DNA of 64,000 nucleotides from assembly GCA_038380795.1 (NCBI GenBank), contig CM076263.1:12266709-12330708 (forward strand), read 5' to 3'. The first letter of the stretch is position 1. The number at the start of each line of letters is the position of its first letter. The position numbers and the translations under genes were made by a program. The notes beneath the pieces were generated by a model. It was given only the letters and a program-made list of their open reading frames with translations, did no database searches and had not been told where the DNA came from. This document shows positions 41,001-51,539 of this stretch, piece by piece. The DNA is from Pyrocephalus nanus (taxonomy: Eukaryota > Chordata > Aves > Passeriformes > Tyrannidae).

Positions 41001-42199
41001 CTCTTTCATCAGCTGCAACCTGGAGATAGTAGTGTTTTCTAGGGCTGAGTGAATAATTCATGACGTGGCTCCTTATTTAACAGATGTTGCTTCTCTGTTT
41101 GCAGATAGTCTGCAAATGGATTTCATTTTGTTCAAATTTATTTGTTGTTTCAAATTATTCACCAAATACTTTCAGTAAATAATTTTATTGGCCTAAAGTG
41201 CATTCAGAATATGAATTTGAAGCCTGCCTTGAATGACTGTTTGTCATTGCCGGTTAAAATTCGTTATTTAGGCAACTATGCCTTCCAGCAAACTTCCCCA
41301 GAAAGTAATACAAGGATGCCATGAATATGTTAAGAGTGAATGTTTAGGGAGTATTCTTTCTTCATTATTACTAATGAGGTGTAATGTCAATCTGTCTCAC
41401 TGGATATTGTGAAGATTGGAAAGGTTTTTCCTGAATGTGAAATGCTTCTTAAGCCGACCTTGATACCCCAGCCCTGGCTGCTCATCCCTGCCTCTCACTG
41501 CAGTTGCAGGTGGTATGTGATGGTGTATGGTTCCAGCTACTGCTGGGTGCAGGGCAGGAGGTGAGCACAAGAGGTAACACCCTGCTGCTCTCAGAGCCCC
41601 TGGAACATGCAGGAATCCATGGGACTAAGTCTTTATGGTAATGAAGAAAGTGGGTGGGGGCCCAGGGAATGTGGCAGGATTAGGCTCTCATCCACATGGT
41701 TGAACTCCTTTCCTTCCCCAAAGATGTCCATATTGGTGTGGTTCATGAGCTGTGCTGTCCTCCAGACCAGTCCTGGGAGACGTTCCCAGTAGGCTGAATC
41801 TGTGCTACAGGCTGTACGAGAAGTATGGATGTGTCAAGGTCCCTGTCTTTGGGTCCTGAGTAACATCCAGCATCTCAGGGACACATTTAAAAGCCTATGG
41901 GTTGCTCAATGACATTGCTTGAGGCACGGGGTGCTCCTGAGCTGATCAACAGCTTTTCTACTGATAAGAGGAGATATCCCCCTTTGCTCCTACTTTCCTG
42001 GTATTCCACTGCCACCTTGTAAGGCAGAGGTGGAAAGGGAAAGGGGGCACTAAGTTAAATCTGAGTAGTGGGCTGTGTTTGATAGCTTGAAATGAGGGGC
42101 AGTGTAGGTCTGTTCTTCAAAGCCGTACCTGCCAGGTAGCTAAAAGAGAGGGTTTTTTGTCCTATGGCTACTTACACAAAGCTGTTTTGTTTTCAGCAG

Positions 42200-42309
42200 A
42201 TAGGCTGGGGCCTCCTCTCGATATACTGCTGGATTCACTGAACTGCACAGCGTTCAGCGTGCAATGGAAGATGCCAAAGCAGCACGCGAGCACCATCACA
42301 GGATACACA
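42200..42309 (+). CDS. EGFLAM: EGFLAM exon 2: start of FN3 domain 1
   Basis: Acceptor tttgttttcagcag followed by 110 nt and donor aca|gtaagt. Joined to exon 1 (phase 1) it reads D-R-LGPPLDILLDSLNCTAFSVQWKMPKQHASTITGYT. This is the A, B and C strand region of a fibronectin type III domain with the conserved Trp of strand B-C (SVQWKM) and the Tyr of GYT. It is nearly the vertebrate pikachurin sequence (GPPLD..L..LNCTAFS.QWKMP in human, from memory), which anchors the gene identity. LNCT is an N-glycosylation sequon. The acceptor is a tandem NAGNAG: using the first AG (exon start 42197) adds one Ala before Asp. The exon ends in phase 0. Confidence 0.95.
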
Positions 42310-44223
42310 GTAAGTGATCCTTCTGCTCCATGGCCTCAGGCTGCACATGTGGCACAGTGAACCGAGCAGGAGAGCCTGTTCTCATAATAAACAGTGCTGT
42401 CACCCAGAGAGCAGTCAGGGGACAGTGGGCTTGAATGGATTGAACTGTAACTTTAAGAAACAAGCAGTTCATGTTTTAGAAGCAAGCTATGATGGGAATT
42501 TGGGTTGGATGCCAAGGGCTTGCAGTGGATATATATTGCTTTTCTGTTGTGCTTTCCCTGCAAGGGTCTCAGTGGTTTCTGCAGCTGATAAAACAGTAGA
42601 GCAGAGCAGATTAGTATTACACTGTGCATTCAGATTCTTTGACTTGTACTTCCAGCCTGAGGATTGCTTTAGCAGGAATATCTTGTGCAAACTAACCCTC
42701 TAAAACTTCCCAGACTGACAGCAGGTACAAGAAAAGGTGTGTTTCATGGTGTCTCTTCACCTTATAGGTACTGTACTGAATAGCATCCCTGGGAGCCCAG
42801 CTACAGCCTTACATAGCAAAAGGGATTTTGCTTTATTCCCCGCCCCCCTAACCCCACCTCAGAATTGAATTTCTGTTAAAGAAGCTGAGCGATTTTCCTG
42901 TTTTAACCAGCAATTTTATAAGGGTGTCCCTGACCCCCACCAAATCACCATATTACTCTTTAGCCTAGAGGGAAAAAGAGAATGGCTGGCCTAAACTGGT
43001 TATAGTGTTATAGTGTGCAAGCAGAAGAGCAATGAGCACTAATTCAGTCTTTTTTGTTAGATATTGCTTTAATCCATGTATTCCATGGCAATAAAATTTA
43101 GTCCCAAAATGGAATTTAGCATTAAATTAATTTAATTTAGCACCAAAATTAGCACCAAAGATGTGGCATGTTGATCAGAATGTGTTGTTTTGCCCTTCAA
43201 GAAAAAAACCCAAACAAATAACAGAGTTTTTTTAATTAGCATTTTGTGTGAACGGATATGAAATTTCCAGGAAAAAAATACCCAAAGTTCAGTTTTATAT
43301 GAAAAGGTGGTAAGCAGAATGCTCCTGACTGCCTTTGTTGTTAATGCACACTAAAAGAGTGAGAAAATTCCCTCCAATAGGTATTTCTAGCACGTGTTCT
43401 TTCATCTCATGGTCTTGTAAATAACACCAGTGCATCCTAGCTACAGGGTTGTTCTTGTTGTTCTGGAAGTGCTTGCAGTCTAGAACTTGAGAAGCTCTTG
43501 GCCAGGACCTGCCTCAGCTGGGCTCTGCATGTGGTTGGGTTCACCCTTCTATGTGAAAACAAAGGTGCAGTGGTTAAGTGGCTTAAGCCATAAACAGTTT
43601 TCACTGTTCATGCCACTCATCTGAGCTCCAGTTTATTTTTAAGCCTTGAGCTCATGTGTGGCATGGTAATAAAACCAGTAAGAAACAGCATTGATAGTGC
43701 TGTACCCAAATCATCTTCACTGTATTATCTTTTGACCCTTTGGCATCTCAGAGTCTCTGTGTGCAGTAACACAGACTTTCTCTAATTAGTTTCCAGTATG
43801 TGGTAACAGACATGGAGAGACATTTTATGATAGAGCAATTTTTATAATGTCATAATCGTGAATGTCAACATCTTCCTTATAAGAAGGTGTCTAACTTGTG
43901 CAGACTAGTCCCACAACTCTTTAGCTGTCCATGCTGACCATAGACAAATGATGGACAATTCAAGTCGGTTCAAGTCTGCCCTAAAATCTAAGCTGTGTTA
44001 TGTATTCAGTGTATAGCCTGTAGGATGTCCTTTGGTCACACTGACAACTTCTAGACACTGAGAAGAGAATGTTAAAGGACTTTAGCTTTTCATACATTCA
44101 AAAGGTAGGGGGTTGTGGGCTCAAATGCTGTCCACAATATGATCACAATGCAGTCATTTTTTTTCAGTCACTCTGAGCACTGAGATATTGTTTTAACTGG
44201 TTTAACTGTATCTTCTTCCCAAG
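42310..44223 (+). other. EGFLAM: EGFLAM intron 2
   Basis: GT-AG intron of about 1.9 kb (gtaagt ... cttcttcccaag). No recognisable element inside beyond small local duplications near 43100-43165 with repeated 'aatttagcac' words. Confidence 0.85.
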
Positions 44224-44307
44224 GTATTTTACTCAGAAGTTGAAGGTGACAAAGCAGTTAAACAGCTCTCGCATGATGTTCCCCTGAGTTTGGATATGAT
44301 TAGCATG
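44224..44307 (+). CDS. EGFLAM: EGFLAM exon 3: middle of FN3 domain 1
   Basis: Acceptor cttcttcccaag and donor atg|gtgagt enclose 84 nt, phase 0 at both ends. The 28 codons read VFYSEVEGDKAVKQLSHDV then PLSLDMISM. They supply strands C and C' and the loop before strand E. The match to human (VFYSEVGADKS..EQL.SVPLS.D, from memory) is clear. Joined straight to the exon at 50251 the protein has the same spacing as the human canonical form (LDMISM then [10 protein letters not shown]), so the candidate microexon at 45866 would be an insertion. Confidence 0.95.
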
Positions 44308-45865
44308 GTGAGTATCTCTTTTCATCAACAGTCAGAGCACTAAAGCAGAACATGCAAGTGGGAACTTGCAAATGTCTTCTTGTTTCACAATTTTATCATA
44401 TAAAACTATTGGGACTTGTTTGCATCTTCCTAGTACTGACCTTTATCATCTACTAAAATAAAATTTTGAATATGCATTTTCTGTCCATTTCCACACATGG
44501 GAGGAGTGGAATTGCTCGAGTCTATGTGTGATTGGAGTTGTAGTACCAGTGAATGTGTATTACAGTGTCTTGATGCAGGTGTGTGGGTTAACACACAGTG
44601 TTTTCAGTGTGTTTTTGTCTCTCTGTGAGACTGTGGCCTTCTGAAGTATGGCTGCTTTAGTTGCACTTGTCCCAAGTTCATCTCCTAGAAGATTCCTCAG
44701 TTTATGAGTTTTTTCTTTTATTCTTGAAAGCACTGCTTTTTCTCATTACTTTTCTTATTTTTTTTTTGTTTGTTTTGTTTTTTTTTTTTTATTGTTACAT
44801 TTTTTCTTATATCTCTCCTTTTCATTGCCTCCTTCTGTTTCCTCCTTCCCTTTTTCTTTCACACTTTTTTCCTTTTCCATTTGTGAATGAACACTGCCAT
44901 CCTCTTCTGTTGCACAGCTGAGCAGTTAGTGCCAAAGTGAAAGCAATTTCTCCATGCTTCTGGATGGTTTTAATACAGTCTACTTTTAAAGGGTATTCTT
45001 GAAACATGCCAGTGCTTCCTCAGTGCAGAGAAGCAGCTCTTTGAGGTCAGCAAGTTGGAAACAAAGATTTTCTGGACTGTGCTTGAGCAGAGAGTGAAAG
45101 TGTTGCAGGGCGGGTGCTTTGAGGGGAGCACTTCCACACCACTCTGCAAAGGGCAGTCTGTCCACCAGACAGCAATGTTACCAGCACAGGGAACAAAGGA
45201 TTACATGTGCTCACAGAGGAGCATTGCAGGCTTTCCAATCTCTCTTTGGTGATCCTTCTTCACAATTCTTTTTTCCCCCTCCTTTCTCTTCTGCTCATCT
45301 TAATTCTCCTTTATTTCTTCACCCCTCTTTCTTCAGCTTCCCCAGCCAATGTTCAAGAAAATACATTCACTGATCCCTTCTGGGCAGTGCTCAGAAACAT
45401 CCCCATGAGAAGTGTGAATGAGGGGGATGCTCAGATTTCCTGCAGTTTTCCATCACTCTGGTTGTCAGTTCTGAATTCTGCAGGTTTCTGGTAGCACAGT
45501 GAATGAAATATTGTTCCCATGATATGTTTTTTCTTTATTCACACATTTTTTTTCACTTCTTATCTTAATCTCTGTGTTCCTCTCTTGCCTTTTTTTTCTT
45601 TCTTAAAAAATATTCCTTCTAGTAGTGCCAAAAAAGATTAAACAGCCCATTGTTTTGTTATCTTAATCCTGACAGCAGTACTTCTTACTCCCTGGGAGAA
45701 GATAGTCTGTATCCCAGTACTCATGAAGATGATTAAAAGCCACATAGACTGCTATATGCTGCAGCATGTGCCTTGTTTTAATTCCCTGACCCATTATTTA
45801 TGTGGTTTTGCCATCCCTTATTAGTATGTTAGTCCTTTAACAAGTTCTGTTTTGCTTTTTCCCAG
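44308..45865 (+). other. EGFLAM: EGFLAM intron 3
   Basis: About 1.6 kb to the candidate microexon. If the microexon is skipped, the intron runs from 44308 to 50250. It contains a pyrimidine-rich block at about 44737-44880. No other coding signal. Confidence 0.75.
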
Positions 45866-45892
45866 GGTCAACTGGAAGGACAAGCAATTTTT
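45866..45892 (+). CDS. EGFLAM: EGFLAM candidate 27-nt microexon (FN3-1 loop insertion)
   Basis: A 27-nt stretch, phase 0 at both ends, sits between a strong acceptor (gttttgctttttcccag) and a near-perfect donor (gtaagtat). It would encode GQLEGQAIF between SLDMISM and [10 protein letters not shown], just before strand E of FN3 domain 1. Skipping it also keeps the frame and restores the human-like spacing, so it would be a cassette exon. The acceptor tract carries a UGC 11-13 nt before the exon, as in neural and photoreceptor microexons that depend on SRRM4 or SRRM3. The nine residues match nothing I remember in pikachurin. It may be a real alternative exon or a chance pairing of splice sites; RNA data would decide. 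Confidence 0.5.
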
Positions 45893-48800
45893 GTAAGTAT
45901 TGCTTCTCATGAGACTTGGTCACAGCTGTGATTTAAAATGGAATTGAATGTTCCTGACCTGGTCTTTCCACAAATTCATGCTCAAAATTTTATCTCAGAT
46001 GCTGATTATAGTTAGTACTTAAATCTTTCATGGACAAAATAAAGCAAATAGTAGCAAAAGCTCAAAATCCAGAGGAAAAGTAGCTCCCTTTTTACCAATG
46101 GATAAACCTTTTCCTTATTTATCAGAGGTACTTATGATTTTCTTTTTTTGCTGGAGTAAATTCGTGTAAAGAAGGAGATGTATCCAGGCAGTGAGTACTT
46201 AGAGATGATAGGGACAGCTGAGTAATCAGACACATGGTAAAAGAGAAGAGCAAAGTCTGGCACTTGGAGAGGGGATGGGGAGGGAAAAATATGAGCCAGT
46301 CCAGCACAAAGCAAGAATGAGGAGGGGCTCAGGAAGAGGCCAGCCTTGCAACACCCAGGAGGAAGGAGTGGGAGAGCAGCTACTGGTATAAAACAAATTC
46401 AAAATAAATACCAACTCTCTTAATGGCTTTGCAGCTGGTGAATCAATCAGATTGATTATTTCCAGTCCAGCACTCAGTCCAGGCTAATTCCTGTGAGCAG
46501 TAAACAGGCTGGGTTTATTGTGAGGGGGAAGCAAGCAACAAGTGCTGGGGCTTGGGATGGATAAGGGCAGCAATTTCAGTGTTTAGTGGAAATCCCTAAC
46601 ATCAACAGCCTCTTGCAAATTTTTGGTTTCTGAGAGCTGTTGTAGGAATGGAGAAATCTCATGAAGTTGGTGGATCTCGCACAGTTTTCATGGTCGGAAT
46701 TAAGGGAAGTTTGGTTGACTGTAGGAGGCTGATATCAGGATGAGACCTCGGGATGCACTTGAACCAGGACTATCTGGTTCAGTCCTTGCTGAGATGAGTC
46801 TGGATTGTGGCATTTCAGAGCTGAAGTTCCATGCTGGGCCCTTTTTTTCTGTTTGATAAAAATAACACTTCTGAGGGGTACTTGTGGAGAAGTATGACTG
46901 ACTGGGATTAATCAGCTCCCAGCTGTCATTAATCCTCAGGAAGTGGTGTTCTCACTGAAATGCTTTCTGTTATATTCATACGAAACTCAACAGAAATCTG
47001 CAGTAGTCTTGTGGTTAAGTCTGCATAGTTCATGTTTCCATCACTAAGCCTCCTCTCCTGGTGCTGGGTACAACCCTGCTGCTTTCTTAGAGGCTTCTCT
47101 GTATCGTGCGGGATGGTGCAAGAGGTGATTTGCACTGCCTGTTTCTGTGCGTGTGTGTGCACGTGCCTGTGTGTTAGCAAGCAGAAAATGTATTATAGCT
47201 ATTATGTGTCATTGTGAAATAGAGAATATGCAAGTGACAGCAGCCAGGAGAAATGCAGATGCACTACTATTTAGTAAGGTGATTGTTATAACTGGGCATG
47301 ACATTTGGGAACCTGAGCACAAGTAATTAAAAAAGAAGAAAAATCAATAAAAATTAGTAGACTTTAAAGGTGGAGGTTTTAGGTTGGGCACGGAGCCCTG
47401 GGTAGCAACAGTTCTCTCTGTCAAATCACTAAACACACCAGTACAAAATGGGAAGTGACCAGCTGAGACCAGTAGTGCAGGGAAGGAATTGTCGTCAGGG
47501 AATACAGTGTCATTAAACCCAGCTCAGTTCCTGCAGCTGTGCTGTAGTTAAGGGTTTGATGGTTTTTATAATTAAAAGAAAACAGAAAACAGACTTTCTC
47601 TGGAAAATAATTTGTAATCCTGGTTTCTGTGAGGCAGCTTACTGCACAGCCTCACAAACAGTTTCAACGCACTTGGAGGAAGGGCAAGCTGTGTGGCTGG
47701 GCAGGGAGGGATAGATGGGTTATTCTATGTGCAGTTGACTCCCCTACCAGAGGAAAGGCATCACATTGCTTCACTTCATTCAGTGATGTGAGATTGTAAT
47801 GAGAATATCAAATGCCATTTTTTAGGGTTTTTGCAAGAGTGTTGTGTAAGACAAGAAAGTGGGGATGGTGATTAGTGAAGCCTCATCAGCAGCGTAATGT
47901 CCAGTTTGGGGTATCATGCTTCAAAATATAGAGGCAATCTGAGTCAAGGAAAGATTACAAAAATGATGGCAAGTTAACTCTTCCATATACTACCTAAATT
48001 CATTATGTGTGAGGCCACTCTTCTGTGGGGAGAAAACTTGGATTTAAGTTTTAAGACCCATCTTCTAAATACAAGTAAAAAAATAGATGAAATATGTACA
48101 CACAGACTGCTGGACAGTGGGGTACAAGGAAATGTGTTTCTTCCCCAGGATTTGATTTCCAAATGTTCTGGCACAAGTGGGTATTCCCTGAGATTGCTAC
48201 AGGTCAGAGTAGCTTTATGGTGTCCTGAATCTTTAGTTATTCACTGATGTCCTCATTCTTGGAGATTAAAAGACACTTGGTCTCATGGATAAGCACTGTA
48301 TGCCTGAGAGCTGGGTCATGGAGAGGATGTTGCTAGGAGTCAGGTAGCCACATGTCTAAGGCATGAGTGGACCTTGCTGAGGTTTCAAGGGTACACATGT
48401 TGAACCTAAATACCTAAGTAGATATTAGGACCTTGATCTTGGTTGGCCATAAACTCAGTGAGATTTCTTCTGTTTAGTTTATTGTAGACTTGAGTCTGGA
48501 GGTAATAACATGAGGCAAGTACATGAATATCCAACACTCTGCGGGGGACAAGTTCCTAAATAGTGTGAAGACAATAAGTCAAATAATGAAGGATTTTTTT
48601 TCTCAGAATCATGGAAGAGGAATGCTGACAGGAACAAATGTGCACAGTTTAAATGCAGACAGTCAGTATGTATGGCATGGAAGATAGAAAAGCAGGAGCA
48701 GGGTCACTGATGTTGTCACTAGGAGGAGGTGCTGGGTTTTCAGCAACTGGCTTCTCAGATCCTGTTTTAAAAGATATAAGTCCCTTCAGCTCTGAAACTG

Positions 48801-50250
48801 AAAGACCCAGATTGATCTTTCAGAGTGAGTGTCCTTGCTATCTCTCCTTGGACAGTTACTTTTCCAGCATTGCTATCATCTCTCTCAGATTCATCTGGAT
48901 CATTCAGGCAGATCAAGGGTGAATGACGGAAAAACAGGATAATGGTCAGGTGGTCCATGTTAATAGGAAATCAGTGTTGGAGCTCCAAAACCGCAGCCAG
49001 AGGAATGACAGATGACAGGGTGTTGCCGAACAATGTTGTAGTAATAACATAAGTTCCCTAAAGGATAGAGATGGAGAGTTTTTTTCCAAAAGACCATCAT
49101 AAGGAAATTTAGCAGTTAATAAAATTTTAGGATTGTTTACTATTGTACTGCAACTGGAAATGCAGATTTAAAGTCTGTTCCAGCATGAAGAGAAAAGGAG
49201 ATCTCTGCATTTTCAGATGGACTGTGACTAATGTTTTTAATACCAGAGAAGGAAAACTGGAAGAAAAATCTCTGTAAAACATTTTTAACATTTTTTTATG
49301 AGACCTTTTTTTTTTCCCACACACGAGCAATCTGTGGTGTAGAACCTGATATTTCTGTTTAGTTGTATATGCTGTTGAAATTCCTAAATCTGGGATTAAA
49401 ATAGAAACTACAGGTAGCCTGCAGTTAAAGAATACTAAATTTCTGTACACATGTACACATGCTCCATTAAAGATCAGGTCTAGTGTCTGAGGCTGATCCA
49501 TGGCATATTCAGCGGCCAGTGATCAAATGTAATGCTTTGGTGGCATTTTTTAATTTCTGGGAGATTTGAGCTGACTCCTCTGAACAGTATTCATCAGCAC
49601 AAGGTCTTCACATGGAGCTGAGCATCGCCTCCCTTACAGTGGTTGTCTGTGGGTTAATCTTTCTGCGTTTATGGCAGAAGGACAAATAAGGGAAATGCTC
49701 ACTTCAGGTCAAGGCTGATAGCTGACCTCGTAAAATTGTGAGAGGGATGGAGCTCTGCTCTGTGAGAAATTAAAGATCATCAGTTCACACTGCAACAGAT
49801 GCTTCATTCTCAGGAGCTTTTATGGCCTATGAATTTAAAACAAGAATAAAAACAACCAAAAAGAGGGGGGAAAAAAAAAGAGAGAGAAAATGCATCAGAC
49901 TGATACCAAATACGAGCAATTGGTTCAAGGCAGAGAATAGTATGTGCCTTTGACTTCACCAATGAAAAAAATGCATAGTGAATGCAAACGATTTGCAACT
50001 TTATGAGTTATGCTGAGAAACGGGTCCAGGTCATCCCTATGGATTCCCCTGGGGCAAAGCTGCAGCTTGAGAGGAAACACGTGGTGCTGTTTGTGTTTGT
50101 TGTTTCTGAGCTGTTCTGGGCTAGGGACAGTCTTCCTAGGAGAGTACAGGGAAAATGAACTGTAAGATCCTCGAATCCCAGCTCACAGCCCCGTCCCCAG
50201 TTACAATGGAGAGCTTTCACACAGTGCTTGTCTTCTCTTGACTCTGGCAG
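45893..50250 (+). other. EGFLAM: EGFLAM intron 4
   Basis: About 4.4 kb from the donor gtaagtat to the acceptor ctctggcag. It contains a small cluster of OTX/CRX-like sites at 46904-46935 and short low-complexity runs (for example 49866-49888). No mobile element is recognised. Confidence 0.75.
46904..46935. promoter_or_regulatory. paired OTX/CRX-like motifs in intron 4
   Basis: GGGATTAATC (46904-46913), a near-palindromic K50 homeodomain site, followed 16 nt later by TAATCC (46930-46935). Such pairs occur in photoreceptor enhancers, and the gene is photoreceptor-expressed. No other evidence supports it, and chance occurrence is quite possible. Confidence 0.25.
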
Positions 50251-50368
50251 GATGTTGTCATTGGTGACCTGAAGCCAGGCACTCCACACCGCGTAAGCGT
50301 TGGAGCGTATGGCTGGGCAGGAAAAGGACGACCCAGCATGCCCAGAGAGGTGACAACTTTATCCCAAG
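50251..50368 (+). CDS. EGFLAM: EGFLAM exon: end of FN3 domain 1
   Basis: Acceptor gactctggcag and donor caag|gtaatg enclose 118 nt, phase 0 in and phase 1 out. It reads [39 protein letters not shown]: strands E, F and G of FN3 domain 1. The L-x-P-x-T core (LKPGT) and the GxGxPS loop are conserved. The usual tyrosine-corner residue of strand F, Tyr in human (LKPGTEYRV, from memory), is His here (TPHRV, codon cac at 50287-50289), a one-base change. The following PREVTTLSQ leads to the interdomain linker, completed by D-K-C-M-P-P in the next exon. Confidence 0.96.
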
Positions 50369-50620
50369 GTAATGCTTGGTACAGGGCTCTGTTGCAAAAC
50401 TGGAAAGACACACGTGTGTAACACTCACACCTAAATCTCTGTCATGTGCAGTATTGTAATATTTTGCTATTATTTTTACACAAATGTGGGGTTTTAAATG
50501 GACAACAGGTGAGAAGAGAAGCCTATGAATTTGATTCCTGGGTCTTTGGGAGTTGGGTTGCTGTGGGTAGTAGCCGAGCTGCTTCTCTAATACTACTCCT
50601 TTGCACTTCTTCTGGCTTAG
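50369..50620 (+). other. EGFLAM: EGFLAM intron 5 (252 nt)
   Basis: Very short GT-AG intron (gtaatg ... ttcttctggcttag) separating the two FN3 domains, by far the shortest in the window. Confidence 0.93.
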
Positions 50621-50756
50621 ATAAGTGTATGCCCCCTGCACCACCCTACCAGCCCCAGATCGTGGTAGTTTCTGATTCAGAAGTTGCATTGTCCTGGAAG
50701 CCTGGAGTGAGTGAAGGAAGTTCTCCCATCCAGTACTACATGGTGGAATTTATCAG
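50621..50756 (+). CDS. EGFLAM: EGFLAM exon: first half of FN3 domain 2
   Basis: Acceptor ctggcttag, 136 nt, phase 1 in and phase 2 out. With the preceding base it reads [46 protein letters not shown]. It covers strands A to C' of FN3 domain 2, with the conserved Trp in ALSWKP and Tyr in IQYY, and is nearly identical to vertebrate pikachurin ([22 protein letters not shown] in human, from memory). The exon ends ...ttatcag followed by gcaagt, a GC donor. The downstream exon joins as ag+g (Arg), giving FIR-PDLDSNW. The GT at 50761 would give the wrong phase. Confidence 0.96.
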
Positions 50757-51254
50757 GCAAGTTTGCCAGTGGAGTTTGAATTTCACTGTTTGTGTATTAC
50801 AGTGGTTTTTGTGTGTGTTTTTGTTTGCTTTTTTGTTTTTGTTGTTGGTTGTTTTTGATTTTAACCTATACTGCACTATTAAATTGCATATAGATCCTTT
50901 TCATAACTTATTTACTTACTGTGTGTAGTGCACTTTGTTCTCCTCTCAATATGTGTTGAATTACCATGAAAATTTAAAGACAAAACCAGAAACAATCCAA
51001 TTCATTATAAAATCACCGGTAAGTTGTTCTTTCTGATTGAAGAAAAATAAGGTCTGGTTTGGTCTGTTCCCTGTAATAATGGATTTGCTGAACAAAGTTT
51101 TAAGTATCTCCTGTCATCAAATGCTGTTAAACCATGCTGAGAAAGGATTGTGTGGCAGAGCAGTTCCCCTGGGCCAAGAGTCCCCTGGGCTGCTATAGGA
51201 AATAATCCAAGAATTGTAAATTCAGTATGTTAGGCAGTTTTACCTGTCAAAAGT

Positions 51255-51385
51255 TATAAAATTGTAGAATTGTCACAGCTGGAAGAGACCTTCAGAATTA
51301 TCTAGTCCAATGGTCAACCCAGTGCTGCCCATAAACAACTAGACCATATCACCCAGCACCAGGTACAGACACCTCTTGAATACAA
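51255..51385 (-). mobile_element. CR1 3'-end fragment, antisense
   Basis: Complement of a CR1 3' end: 'ttgtagaattgtcacagctggaagagaccttcagaattatctagtccaa' (51265-51310), then 'acccagtgctgcccataaa' and 'cctcttgaatac'. Diverged and short; 5' truncated. Confidence 0.8.
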
Positions 51386-51506
51386 AGTCATTTGGGTCTT
51401 GTGCTTGCAGGGTGTAGACTTGCTTTGTTATGCTAATGCTAATCAAATTTACATGAAATGTTGGTCTCTCTCTTCAGGGTTGGGGGAAAGGGAGTTTAGG
51501 GGCGTT

Positions 51507-51507
<1 letters not shown>

Positions 51508-51537
<30 letters not shown>
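51508..51537. repeat. (GT)15 microsatellite
   Basis: Fifteen perfect GT units in intron 6. Confidence 0.95.

Positions 51538-51539
<2 letters not shown>

Larger units (their letters stand above)
26159..42196 (+). other. EGFLAM: EGFLAM intron 1 (about 16 kb)
   Basis: A GT donor at 26159 and an AG acceptor at 42195-42196 (or 42198-42199) bound a long first intron. It contains an older CR1 copy (about 33800-34355), several simple repeats (35492-35514, 36841-36876, 37561-37680, 38927-38942) and a purine-rich stretch at about 35560-35680. No antisense or nested gene is recognisable. Long first introns often carry enhancers, but none can be identified here by eye. Confidence 0.8.
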
